This document shows positions 7,891 to 15,095 of a stretch of DNA of 64,000 nucleotides, piece after piece. Every line of letters begins with the position of its first letter. Position 1 is the stretch's first letter. Below the pieces are notes generated by a model, which did no database searches, had not been told where the DNA came from, and worked only from the letters and a program-made list of their open reading frames with translations. Position numbers and translations under genes: made by a program. This DNA comes from Streptomyces sp. GESEQ-35 (GTDB taxonomy: Bacteria; Actinomycetota; Actinomycetes; Streptomycetales; Streptomycetaceae), in the NCBI RefSeq assembly GCF_017948485.1, contig NZ_JAFFSX010000035.1, forward strand, positions 62,001-126,000, in the 5' to 3' direction.

Positions 7891-9357
7891 TCAGCAACCC
7901 ACCCGCGCGGCCAGTCCCGCCGCCCCGGGCACCCGGTCCCGATAGGTCTGTGTCACGAACTTCAGGAACGTGTCGATGTCCTTGGGCTGTGACGACACCC
8001 CCAGAGAGATGCGGACGGCGCCCGCCGACGGCAGCCGGAGGAGCTCCAAGTAGTCCTCCAGCGAACCGAGTTGCTTGCGCGCCGCCGAGCGCAGCCGGTG
8101 CAGCGGCAGGGCGAAGGCCGCTTCTCCGGCGCCGGGATTGCAGAAGCAGCCCGTGCGCAGGGAGATACCGCGCGCGGCACTGTCGCGCGTGACTACGCGT
8201 TCGTCGACGATCCGGCCGTCGGCTCCGAGCACGTTCAGCGCAACCGTGGCGCCGCGGGCCGCGTCGGCGTTCCGGGGGCCGTACACCCGGACCATCGGAG
8301 TGCCGTCGCTGTGCCGCAACGTCCGTAATCCCTTGAGCAGTTGGCCGGTCAGCGCGGTGACGTGGGCGTGTACGCGGTCCATGCCGATGCCGTTGATCCA
8401 GGCGAGTCCCGCGGCCACATCCGGTATGGACAGGAAGTTGACCGTGCCGTCCTCGAAGGCGGCCTCGTCGTCGGCGAGGACGTGCCACTGGGCCTGGGCG
8501 CTGACCGCGTAGATGGTGCCGCCGGAGAACCAGGGGCGGCGCAGTCTGGCGAGGGCCGCCCGGCGGGCGATCAGACTGCCGATACCGGTGGGATGTCCGA
8601 AGACCTTGTACCAGCTGACCACGGTGAAGTCCGGGTGGTACCGGCTCAGGTCCAGGGCGTTGGCCGGTACGAAGGCAGCCGCGTCGAGCAGTACGTCGTA
8701 GCCGTACGCCTGGGCGCCCGCGATCCACTCCAGCGGGTGCTGGACGCCGGTGAAGTTGCTCTGCGCCGGATAGGCCAGCAGCCCGCGCGAACGGCCGCCG
8801 GCACGGCCTCGGCCGAGGCCGAGTCCCCGGCCACGTGCGGACAGAGCGGCCCGCAGTCGCCTCTCGTCCATCTGGAGGCCGGGTCCGCTCACGGGCACGT
8901 ACGCGGTCCCGGCTCCCCGTGCCCGCGCGTACTCCCGCAGGCCGTTGACCGAGTTGTGGTTGTCGAGCGACATCACGAGTCCGGCGCCGCGCGTGAAGGG
9001 ATACGCCTCGCCGACCAGCCGCAGGGCGCCCGTCGCGTTGGGGGTGAAGATCACGGCGTATTCGGCGGGGTCGGCGTTGAAGTGCCGAAGAACCGCCTGG
9101 CGGGCCTCGGCGAGCAGGAGTCCGGAGGCGCGGGATGCCGGGCTCTCGGAGTGCGGGTTGCCGAACAGCCCGCCGGTGATCCGCTCCGCGCTCCCCATGA
9201 CGAGGGAGCGCGGGGCAAGCCCGGCACCCGTGTGGTCGAGGTAGGTGTGTCCGCCCTCGTCGAGGTAGCCGAATTCGCGCGCCCGCAACTCCGCGAAACC
9301 GTCGGGAGCATCCGCTCCTCGGCCGCCTATGTCGCCGGTGGTACCTGCCGTTTCCAT
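7891..9357 (-). CDS. Class V aminotransferase, molybdenum-cofactor-sulfurase-like
   Basis: The 488-residue PLP enzyme resembles the N-terminal desulfurase domain of Moco sulfurases more than IscS/SufS. The PLP lysine is K251 in SWYKVFGHPTGIGSL, and the catalytic cysteine region is LRTGCFCNPGA (C404, C406), both typical of the Moco-sulfurase branch. Such enzymes take sulfur from L-cysteine and pass it to an acceptor. There is no C-terminal MOSC domain and no molybdoenzyme gene nearby. The ATG at 9357 follows a good GGAGGGA. Codon 344 (8326-8328 on the plus strand) is TTA, which in Streptomyces needs the bldA tRNA, so translation may be developmentally controlled. Confidence 0.85.
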   Translation of the reverse strand: METAGTTGDIGGRGADAPDGFAELRAREFGYLDEGGHTYLDHTGAGLAPRSLVMGSAERITGGLFGNPHSESPASRASGLLLAEARQAVLRHFNADPAEYAVIFTPNATGALRLVGEAYPFTRGAGLVMSLDNHNSVNGLREYARARGAGTAYVPVSGPGLQMDERRLRAALSARGRGLGLGRGRAGGRSRGLLAYPAQSNFTGVQHPLEWIAGAQAYGYDVLLDAAAFVPANALDLSRYHPDFTVVSWYKVFGHPTGIGSLIARRAALARLRRPWFSGGTIYAVSAQAQWHVLADDEAAFEDGTVNFLSIPDVAAGLAWINGIGMDRVHAHVTALTGQLLKGLRTLRHSDGTPMVRVYGPRNADAARGATVALNVLGADGRIVDERVVTRDSAARGISLRTGCFCNPGAGEAAFALPLHRLRSAARKQLGSLEDYLELLRLPSAGAVRISLGVSSQPKDIDTFLKFVTQTYRDRVPGAAGLAARVGC

Positions 9358-9486
9358 GGATGTCCCTCCGCATGAAACTTCGACAAAGGTATCCGCGTGG
9401 GACGGGTTCGCCGCTGTGTACGGCTCCGAACAGTGATTGGGTGGGCCCCCGACACACCAACCGACGCGCAGGAGAGCCCCGTAGCC

Positions 9487-9702
9487 ATGAGCAACCCCTA
9501 CACGTACGAGTACAAGGTCGTCACTTTCCGGGAATCGCTGATCGGCGACGCACTGGACAGCGGCAAGCTGGAGAAGGTCCTCAACAAGCATGCCGAGGAC
9601 GGTTGGGCGCTCAAGGCCATCACGTCCGCCGACGTCAAGGGCCGCGTGGGCCCCGGCGCCGTCGAGGGCTTGCTGCTGACGCTGGAGCGGCCACGCGGCT
9701 GA
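9487..9702 (+). CDS. DUF4177 family small protein
   Basis: The 71-residue protein has the compact DUF4177 pattern: YEYKVVTFRES near the start, LEKVLNKHAEDGWALKAI in the middle and a final strand VEGLLLTLERP. Members are small cytoplasmic proteins of unknown function. The ATG at 9487 is preferred over longer in-frame starts because the recognisable domain begins at its second codon and AGGAGAG lies upstream. The gene is divergent from the PLP enzyme across a 129-base gap and converges on the propeller gene with 7 bases between stops. Confidence 0.82.
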   Translation: MSNPYTYEYKVVTFRESLIGDALDSGKLEKVLNKHAEDGWALKAITSADVKGRVGPGAVEGLLLTLERPRG

Positions 9703-9709
9703 CGCGGTC

Positions 9710-11356
9710 CTACGTGGCCGTTTCCGTTCCGTGCGTGCGTCGTAGCCGCAGCACCGTGCCCTCGCCGTTCGCCGACAGCAGCAGTGTGCCGTCCGGAGCC
9801 GTGGTCAGGCCGGCGAAGGAGCGGGGGGCGCCGGGCATGCTGTGGGTGAAGAGCGCGGGGTGGCCACGGGTCGTGCCCGGGGGCAGGCCCACCGGCAGGT
9901 CCTCCGCCTCGACCCGGCACTCCCCCGTGGCCAGGCAGATCGCCGTGAGCGTGCGCCGACCGGTCTCCACGGTGAACAGTTCGTCGCCCAGGACCGCCAG
10001 CCCCTGCGGGGCCCGGAGTCCGTCAGCCAGGGTGACCGGCGTGGCCTCGCCGTCGATGTCGTCGATGCGGAACACCGCGCCGAGTTCGTCGTCGCTGACG
10101 TAGCAGCGGCCCTCGGCGTCGAACGCCACGTCGACGGGATGGCCGATGCCCTCGGCGAGGACGGTGAGGGTGTCGGCCGCGTCCAGGGCCATGATCCGTC
10201 CGGCGCCCGTCTCGGCGAACACGGTCCGGCCGTCCGGCGCCGTGGTGATGCCCGTCGGCCGGTTCAGTCCGCTCACCCGGACCCGCGTGGTGCCGTTCGC
10301 CGGGTCGTGGGTTCTGACCTCGCCGTACTGCGAGGTGGTGTGGAGCAGGCCGTCGTCCGCGGTGACCGAGTGGGTCAGCTGGAGGTGGCCGTGCGTGCGC
10401 ACCTCGCCGGGGTCGCGGATGCCGGTCCGTGGCAGGGCGGCCACGCGGTAGTGGTCCGCCGCGTACACGGTGCCGCCCAGGTCGACGGTCAGCCCGAAGG
10501 GGCCGTCGAGTCCGATGGGCACGATCTCGCGGGTGCGGCCGTCGGGATGCATCTCGGTGACGCCGCCGCTGGCGAAGCTGGAGACGTACATACGGTTCTC
10601 CGCGTCGAAGGCGGCGTTGTCCAGGCCCACGACCCCGCTGGTGACCACCGTCCGGGCGCCGGAGCCGTGCAGGTCGATCCTGGTCACGATGCCGGCCTCG
10701 CCCCGGGAGAGCACGGTCAGGACGCCGCCCCGGTCGAAGCGGACCGCGACCGGTTCGTGCACGTCCTGCGCGACGCGTTCGGGTGTGCCGCCGTCGGCGG
10801 GGATGCGCCACACGTCGCCGGTCACCATGTGCGGGTAGTACAGACAGCCGTCCGGGCCGAGTTGCATCGCGTTGCCCAGCGCGAGTCCCTTGGTGAGCAC
10901 CACGGGATCGCGGCCGTCGGGGAAGAGTTCCAGGAGCCGGCCGTTCATCTTCATCTCGTTGACGAAGAGCCGGTCTCCCACGCAGGTGATGCCATTGGGC
11001 ACCCGCACCTGGTCGGACACGAGCGTGTACTCGCCCTGGGGGCTGCGGCGCCACACCCTCCCGGGAACGAGATCGGCGATGTACATCGACCCGTCGGCGC
11101 CGAAGGCGAGGTCGTCCGGCGACTGGACGGGGCCGTCCATCGGGACGATCACCTCGATGTCGGCGGTCGCCGGATCCACCGCGCTGATCTGGCCGGCGAG
11201 GAACTGTGCGACGTACAACCGCCCGTCGGGACCGAAGGCGACGCCGTTGGAACCCCACAGCCGACTGGGCGGGTTGAGCCGGGCGATGTCCCAGCGGGCG
11301 CTGCGGCCGGGGCTGCCGTCACCGGTGGCGTATCGACTGGCCGACTGCGCCGTCAT
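9710..11356 (-). CDS. Beta-propeller protein (SMP-30/gluconolactonase- or NHL-like)
   Basis: The 548-residue protein is built of about ten repeats with the pattern (G/A)PDGRLYVA...G.I..(I/V)DP. Clear examples are WGSNGVAFGPDGRLYVAQF, FGADGSMYIAD, LGPDGCLYYPHMVTG and FDAEGRCYVSDDE. That is the blade pattern of SMP-30/gluconolactonase and Vgb/NHL proteins; the length would allow two propellers. There is no signal peptide. Its ATG overlaps the stop of the Baeyer-Villiger monooxygenase gene (ATGA), so the two are translationally coupled. An SMP-30-like lactonase acting on the ester or lactone made by that oxygenase is an attractive guess. I could not assign the metal-binding Glu/Asp/Asn residues, so lactonase activity is inference. 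Confidence 0.78.
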   Translation of the reverse strand: MTAQSASRYATGDGSPGRSARWDIARLNPPSRLWGSNGVAFGPDGRLYVAQFLAGQISAVDPATADIEVIVPMDGPVQSPDDLAFGADGSMYIADLVPGRVWRRSPQGEYTLVSDQVRVPNGITCVGDRLFVNEMKMNGRLLELFPDGRDPVVLTKGLALGNAMQLGPDGCLYYPHMVTGDVWRIPADGGTPERVAQDVHEPVAVRFDRGGVLTVLSRGEAGIVTRIDLHGSGARTVVTSGVVGLDNAAFDAENRMYVSSFASGGVTEMHPDGRTREIVPIGLDGPFGLTVDLGGTVYAADHYRVAALPRTGIRDPGEVRTHGHLQLTHSVTADDGLLHTTSQYGEVRTHDPANGTTRVRVSGLNRPTGITTAPDGRTVFAETGAGRIMALDAADTLTVLAEGIGHPVDVAFDAEGRCYVSDDELGAVFRIDDIDGEATPVTLADGLRAPQGLAVLGDELFTVETGRRTLTAICLATGECRVEAEDLPVGLPPGTTRGHPALFTHSMPGAPRSFAGLTTAPDGTLLLSANGEGTVLRLRRTHGTETAT

Positions 11357-13197
11357 GCCGGGCCGCCGTCGCCGTGGACGAGGACCTCGTCCAGGCCGCC
11401 GTCGGTGCGCCACTTCTCCAGCAGGTCGTGGAAGGCGACCGGTCCATCGCCGTACGACTCGCTGCGCTGCCGGGGCCGGCCCTCGTTGTTGTAGTAGCCG
11501 GGGGTGCACTCGGCCTGGAACCGGTAGAGGTCGGCCGCCTTCTGACGGATCGTCGCCACCCAGGCGGCCTCGGCCTCGGCGCTCGGCTCCACCCGGTCCG
11601 CCCGCCGGTCACGCGCGGCGGCCACGACAGCGGCCACATGGGCGGCCTGTTCGTCGAGGACATGGACGAAGTTGACCGCGCTGGCGTTCTGTAGCGGGCC
11701 CAGCTGGAAGAGGTTCGGGAAACCGTGGCTGTAGAAGCCGTGCAGGGTCCTGGGGCCCTGCCGCCACGCCTCGGTCAGGGTGACACCGCCCCTGCCGTGG
11801 ACGGGAAGGCGCCCGGTGACCACGCCCGACATACCGACCTCGAATCCGGTGGCGAAGATGATGCAGTCGACCTCGAACTCCCGGCCCCCGACGACCACCG
11901 CGCCCTCGGTGATCCGCTCCACGCCGTGGCTGTCGGCCGTGTCGACGAGGGTGACGTTCGGCCTGTTGAAGGTCTCCAGGTAGGAGTCGCTGAAGGTGGG
12001 CCGCTTGCACATGTAGCGGTACCAGGGCTTGAGCAGCTCGGCCGTGCCCGCGTCTTCGATGACCGCGTCGACGCGGGCACGGATGTCGTTCATCTTCTGG
12101 AAGTCGGCGATCTCGTACGCCCGTTCCCGCTCCTCGGGCGGCAGCTGCCGACGGTGGCTCTCGCTGGGGATGAGCTTCTGCTGTAGCCGGGCGGTCCGGG
12201 TCCAGCCGTCGTCGACGAGATCCTCGTCCACCAGACCGCCGGTGACCAACGTGAGGAAGTTCTCCATACGACGACGCTGCCAGCCGGGCGTCAACGACTC
12301 GGCCCAGCCGGGATCCGTGGGGCGGTTGCCGCGTACGTCGACCGAGGACGGCGTCCGCTGGAACACGTAGAGCTGCTGGGCGTCGGCCCCGAGGTGCGGT
12401 ACGCACTGGATGGCCGTCGCGCCCGTGCCGATCACAGCGACGCGCTTGTCGGCCAGCCGGTGGAGGCCTCCGTCGGCGTCTCCTCCGGTGTAGTCGTAGT
12501 CCCAGCGGCTGGTGTGGAAGGTGTGGCCCTTGAAATCGGTGATGCCGGGGATGCCGGGGAGCTTGGGCTCGCTGAGGGTGCCGCTGGCGGTCACGACGAA
12601 GCGGGCCCGCATCCGGTCGCCCCGGTCGGTGGTGACGATCCACTCCGACTCGGCCTCATCGAAGCGCAGTTCGGTGACCTGGGTCTGGAAGCAGGCGTCG
12701 CGGTACAGGTCGAAGGTCCGGCCGATCGCCTGGGCATGGCCCCGGATCTCCTCTCCGGGGGCGTACTTCCACTGCGGGACGTAGCCGACCTCCTCCAGCA
12801 GCGGCATATAGACGTACGACTCGATGTCGCAGTGGATGCCGGGGTACCGGTTCCAGTACCAGGTGCCGCCGAAGTCGCCGCCCTTCTCGATCACCCGGAT
12901 CGAGGTGACGCCCGCCTGCCGCAGCCGGGCGCCGGCGAGCAGTCCACCGAATCCGCCGCCGATGACGGCGACTTCGACGCGGTCGGTCAGCGGCTCGCGG
13001 CTCGACTCCGCCTCGGCGTAAGGGTCGTCGGCGTAGTAGCCGAACTCACCGGCGAGCCGCTGGTACTGCGAGCCGCCGTCGGGGCGGATTCTGCGGTCCC
13101 GCTCGGTTTGGTAGCGGGCCCGCAACGACTCGAGGTCGAGGCCGAGTTCGTCAGGGTTGGTGGGGACGGGGCCGGATGAGGTGTGGGGGGTGGGCAT
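11353..13197 (-). CDS. Type I Baeyer-Villiger flavin monooxygenase
   Basis: The 614-residue enzyme would insert oxygen next to a ketone, using FAD and NADPH, to give an ester or lactone. The first Rossmann motif is VIGGGFGG (79-86), the family fingerprint F-x-G-x3-H-x3-W-D is at 222-233 (FKGHTFHTSRWD), and the second Rossmann motif is VIGTGATAIQ. The long N-terminal extension and the C-terminal block QAECTPGYYNNEGRP are as in cyclohexanone/steroid-type enzymes. The ATG at 13197 is the best start, although no ribosome site is visible. A far longer open frame on this strand is only an antisense frame of the TPR gene. The coupled downstream gene is a beta-propeller protein; upstream are TPR and MMPL genes on the same strand. 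Confidence 0.92.
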   Translation of the reverse strand: MPTPHTSSGPVPTNPDELGLDLESLRARYQTERDRRIRPDGGSQYQRLAGEFGYYADDPYAEAESSREPLTDRVEVAVIGGGFGGLLAGARLRQAGVTSIRVIEKGGDFGGTWYWNRYPGIHCDIESYVYMPLLEEVGYVPQWKYAPGEEIRGHAQAIGRTFDLYRDACFQTQVTELRFDEAESEWIVTTDRGDRMRARFVVTASGTLSEPKLPGIPGITDFKGHTFHTSRWDYDYTGGDADGGLHRLADKRVAVIGTGATAIQCVPHLGADAQQLYVFQRTPSSVDVRGNRPTDPGWAESLTPGWQRRRMENFLTLVTGGLVDEDLVDDGWTRTARLQQKLIPSESHRRQLPPEERERAYEIADFQKMNDIRARVDAVIEDAGTAELLKPWYRYMCKRPTFSDSYLETFNRPNVTLVDTADSHGVERITEGAVVVGGREFEVDCIIFATGFEVGMSGVVTGRLPVHGRGGVTLTEAWRQGPRTLHGFYSHGFPNLFQLGPLQNASAVNFVHVLDEQAAHVAAVVAAARDRRADRVEPSAEAEAAWVATIRQKAADLYRFQAECTPGYYNNEGRPRQRSESYGDGPVAFHDLLEKWRTDGGLDEVLVHGDGGPA

Positions 13198-13298
13198 GCG
13201 TGCAGTCAACAGGTGAGCAAAATTTACGTCAAGCGACTGCTTTAAATTTCGGCCACTGGTGATCCCTGACGACCGCGAGGACGACCGGTCGGCCGCGG

Positions 13299-14987
13299 TC
13301 AGTGCTCCGTGTCGCAGCAGTCGCCCTTGGCGTCGTCGTCCGACGCCCGTTCCAGGCGGCAGAAGCAGGACGCCTCCACGGGGACGTCCGCCATGGCGGC
13401 AGCCATCTTCAGCTGCTGGGCCACGATGCGCGCCTCCCCCGTCCGGCCGAGACGGAGCAGGCACTCGTGGAAGCCGTGCAGGGACCAGACATTGCCGGGG
13501 TGCTGTAGGGCGCGCGGGAGGGTGTCGTCCAGGCCGAGATCGGCGCGGTAGACCGCTTCGGCCTCCGCGACGCGGCCCTGTTCCAAAAGGAGGGCGCCGT
13601 AAGCGTGCCGGGTGGGCTGCATCCATCCCCAGGGTTCGTCGTAGGGAAGGTGGTCGTCCAGGTCGATCGCCCGCTCCAGTGCGGCGAAGGCGGTGTCGTG
13701 GTTGCCCTTGCGGTACTCCAGCTCGCCGTCCAGCATCGCCGAGGCGACGGCGAGGATGTCGGCGCAGGTGTTGTTGAACAGCATGCGGGTGGGCGGGACT
13801 TGGGCGAGCGCCCGGCGGAACAGCTCGCGTTCGGTCTCGGCCTCCGGGACGCGGCCGGTGGCCGACAGGGCCACGCCGCGGGCGTAGTGCAGCATCGCGG
13901 TGGTCACGCTGTAGAGCTCCGGGTCGGTGGGCATGGGCAGTTGGAGGATGTCCGTCCAGCGCCCGAAGCGGATCAGTACATGGACCCGCATGGCCAGAAA
14001 GCTCTCCAGCCAGTCGGCCATGGGCGGGCTCTGCACCCGCAGCAGTTCCTCGGGGATGGACGCTTCGAGTTCGGCGGCGGTGTCCAGAGCGGTCCTGGAC
14101 CGGCCGAGGAACATCGCGCCGTAGATCTTGAAGTGGTAGTTGTGCGACCGGTACAGCGTGTAGAAGTTCATCGCGCCGGAGCGCGCGCGGAACTTCTCGT
14201 CGGCGACGATTGCACGCGTGTTGTCCGACACGACGCGCCGGTAGTCGCCGCAGAGCACGTCGAGATGCGAGGGCATGTGCTGGAGGTGCCCGGCATCCGG
14301 CACCAGGTCGCGCAGCCGGTCCGCGACCGGGAGGGCCGTCTCCGGGGTCGGGGACATCTCCATCAGGTGGATGTACAGATGCAGGAGGCCCGGGTGTCGT
14401 GCCCCCTCCTCGGTGGCCAGTGCGCGTTCGAGGACGGCCTTGGCGTCGAGCGTGCGAGCGCCCTCGGCGGGCTCGCCGGTGGGAAGGTCCCACAGCTGCC
14501 AGGGCGTGAGGTTCATCAGGGCGTCCGCGTACAGCGTGGCGATGTCCAGGTCGTCGCGGGCGAGGTCGTAGACGGCGCGCATGCTGTCGGCGTACGGCGC
14601 GTTCCACACCGAGCAGTCCTCCACCGCCTGGGCCTGCGGATAGCGGGCGCGCAGCGCCTTGATCAGGGCCTGCTCGACGGGAGTGGCACCGGCCGACATG
14701 TCGTGGGCGAGTTCCACTGCGGCATGGGTCCGGTCGACGGTGCGTTCCAGGTCGTCGCCGTCGAAGGCCTCCCACGGCTTGTTGTAGTTGGGGCCGAGGG
14801 CGTAGGCGATGCCCCACTGGGCCATGGCGCAGCCGGGATCGGCGACGGCGGCGGCCTGGAAGCAGCGGGCTGCTTCCTCGTGGTGGAAGGCGTACGTCCA
14901 GACCAGGCCGCGGTCGAACCACAGCTGTGCCTCGGCGGACGTGGTCGTCACGGGGCGGGAGTGGGTGCCGAGATCGTAGTAGTCCAT
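13299..14987 (-). CDS. Tetratricopeptide-repeat protein
   Basis: This 562-residue soluble helical protein has TPR-like repeats: WTYAFHHEEAARCFQAAAVADPG near residue 30 and ALLLEQGRVAEAEAVYRADLGLDD near residue 480. A middle region has HLYIHLMEMSP and LQHMPSHLDVLCGDY, His-rich motifs often seen in this bacterial TPR family. The C-terminus is rich in Cys and acidic residues (CFCR..., DCCDTEH) and could bind a metal. The ATG at 14987 has AGGAGAA upstream. It lies between the MMPL gene (108-base gap) and the Baeyer-Villiger gene (about 100-base, relatively AT-rich gap) on the same strand. No enzymatic function is known to me. Confidence 0.85.
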   Translation of the reverse strand: MDYYDLGTHSRPVTTTSAEAQLWFDRGLVWTYAFHHEEAARCFQAAAVADPGCAMAQWGIAYALGPNYNKPWEAFDGDDLERTVDRTHAAVELAHDMSAGATPVEQALIKALRARYPQAQAVEDCSVWNAPYADSMRAVYDLARDDLDIATLYADALMNLTPWQLWDLPTGEPAEGARTLDAKAVLERALATEEGARHPGLLHLYIHLMEMSPTPETALPVADRLRDLVPDAGHLQHMPSHLDVLCGDYRRVVSDNTRAIVADEKFRARSGAMNFYTLYRSHNYHFKIYGAMFLGRSRTALDTAAELEASIPEELLRVQSPPMADWLESFLAMRVHVLIRFGRWTDILQLPMPTDPELYSVTTAMLHYARGVALSATGRVPEAETERELFRRALAQVPPTRMLFNNTCADILAVASAMLDGELEYRKGNHDTAFAALERAIDLDDHLPYDEPWGWMQPTRHAYGALLLEQGRVAEAEAVYRADLGLDDTLPRALQHPGNVWSLHGFHECLLRLGRTGEARIVAQQLKMAAAMADVPVEASCFCRLERASDDDAKGDCCDTEH

Positions 14988-15095
14988 GGACTTCTCCTCA
15001 TGTCCGCCACCGGCCTGGTGACGACCTGCCGGCCGCACCACCGCCGGCATACCTACCCCGGGACCGCATCCGGTACATCGACGCCCGCCACCGGG

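Noticed and set aside
13198..14922. An upstream extension of the Baeyer-Villiger frame to 1189 codons.
   Set aside because: The added part overlaps the TPR gene in another frame, is Arg/Pro-rich and featureless. The real protein starts at the ATG at 13197, shortly before the Rossmann motif.
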